Shown: positions 63,941-64,000 of the stretch, in pieces
How the letters are laid out: the number at the start of each line of letters is the position of its first letter
Position numbering within the stretch: position 1 is the first letter of the stretch
Source of the DNA: JBGSPQ01 sp041738505
GTDB lineage: Bacteria > Patescibacteriota > Gracilibacteria > UBA1369
Direction: 5' to 3'
DNA length: 64,000 bases
Assembly: GCA_041738505.1 (NCBI GenBank)
Contig: JBGSPQ010000005.1
Span: 82,471 to 146,470, forward strand
Translations under genes and position numbers: made by a program
The notes under the pieces: model-generated
Databases searched by the model: none
What the model was told of the DNA's origin: nothing
The model's input: the letters and a program-made list of their open reading frames with translations, nothing else

Positions 63941-64000
63941 GCGACGCAGACCACAACAAAAACACCCAATTCATCAAAAGCGAGTATTTCAAGGAAACAA

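Noticed and set aside
1..64000. Recoding of TGA to glycine as in Gracilibacteria/Absconditabacteria
   Set aside because: ribL, ftsX and recO end in TGA at family-normal lengths, and no conserved protein contains an in-frame TGA.
1..64000. CRISPR arrays, insertion sequences, integrases, tRNA genes
   Set aside because: No regularly spaced repeats, no transposase or integrase motifs, and no cloverleaf with a GTTCRA-type T-loop could be found.

Overview
This 64 kb window reads as bacterial chromosome from the Candidate Phyla Radiation (Patescibacteria), most like Peregrinibacteria. That placement is an inference from gene content and style. Genes are tightly packed, with convergent neighbours that touch or overlap. 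The cell-envelope genes are those of a monoderm, S-layer type cell (TagO, MurE, several SLH-domain proteins, lipoproteins). Large proteins of unknown function take up much of the space. Shine-Dalgarno sequences are almost absent. TGA is an ordinary stop codon (recO, ftsX and ribL end in it), so this is not a TGA-recoding Gracilibacteria/Absconditabacteria relative. I found no tRNA, rRNA, CRISPR array, insertion sequence or prophage.

Layout. 1-7942 (minus): a compact housekeeping run transcribed from tpiA to dnaG (tpiA, hpf, O-antigen-ligase-like, ribK, murE, truB, tagO, dnaG; dnaG is cut by the window edge). 8001-19636 (plus): an 11.5 kb unit between a near-consensus promoter and a terminator. 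It holds a 188-aa protein, a 1922-aa giant, a 54-aa lipoprotein and a 1660-aa secreted protein made of repeated two-cysteine modules. This is the best candidate for an undescribed system. 19705-27598: holA, glnA, a TrmB-family regulator with an odd tail, a beta-helix/SLH surface protein, gatA and gatC. 27651-30237: a plus-strand operon with a small membrane protein, an archaeal-type FAD synthase (RibL), ftsX and recO. 30229-35319 (minus): a Rel-family (p)ppGpp enzyme whose hydrolase motif is broken, a membrane protein with basic clusters and acidic repeats, and a Yip1-like protein. 35444-43396: membrane pyrophosphatase, ribosomal protein L25, YbaB, MltG, a FecR-domain protein and dnaA. 43568-50796 (minus): rseP, frr, pyrH, groEL/groES under two CIRCE elements, and RNase Y. 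51136-64000: mostly envelope and surface genes (lamin-tail protein, DsbA-like oxidoreductase, three SLH proteins, AI-2E and VIT1 transporters, lipoproteins), then a DUF1801 protein and an RBBP9-like hydrolase.

How the parts may fit together. Cysteine-bearing secreted proteins (14602-19584 and 58398-60308) and a thioredoxin-fold DsbA-like protein (52832-53530) point to disulfide formation outside the cell. SLH proteins and TagO point to an S-layer held on a secondary wall polymer. Riboflavin kinase and FAD synthase, one fused enzyme in most bacteria, are separate here, and the FAD synthase and triosephosphate isomerase are both of archaeal type. Recurrent promoters (TTGACN-N17-TATAAT-like) combined with short A-rich leaders suggest that translation starts largely without Shine-Dalgarno pairing.
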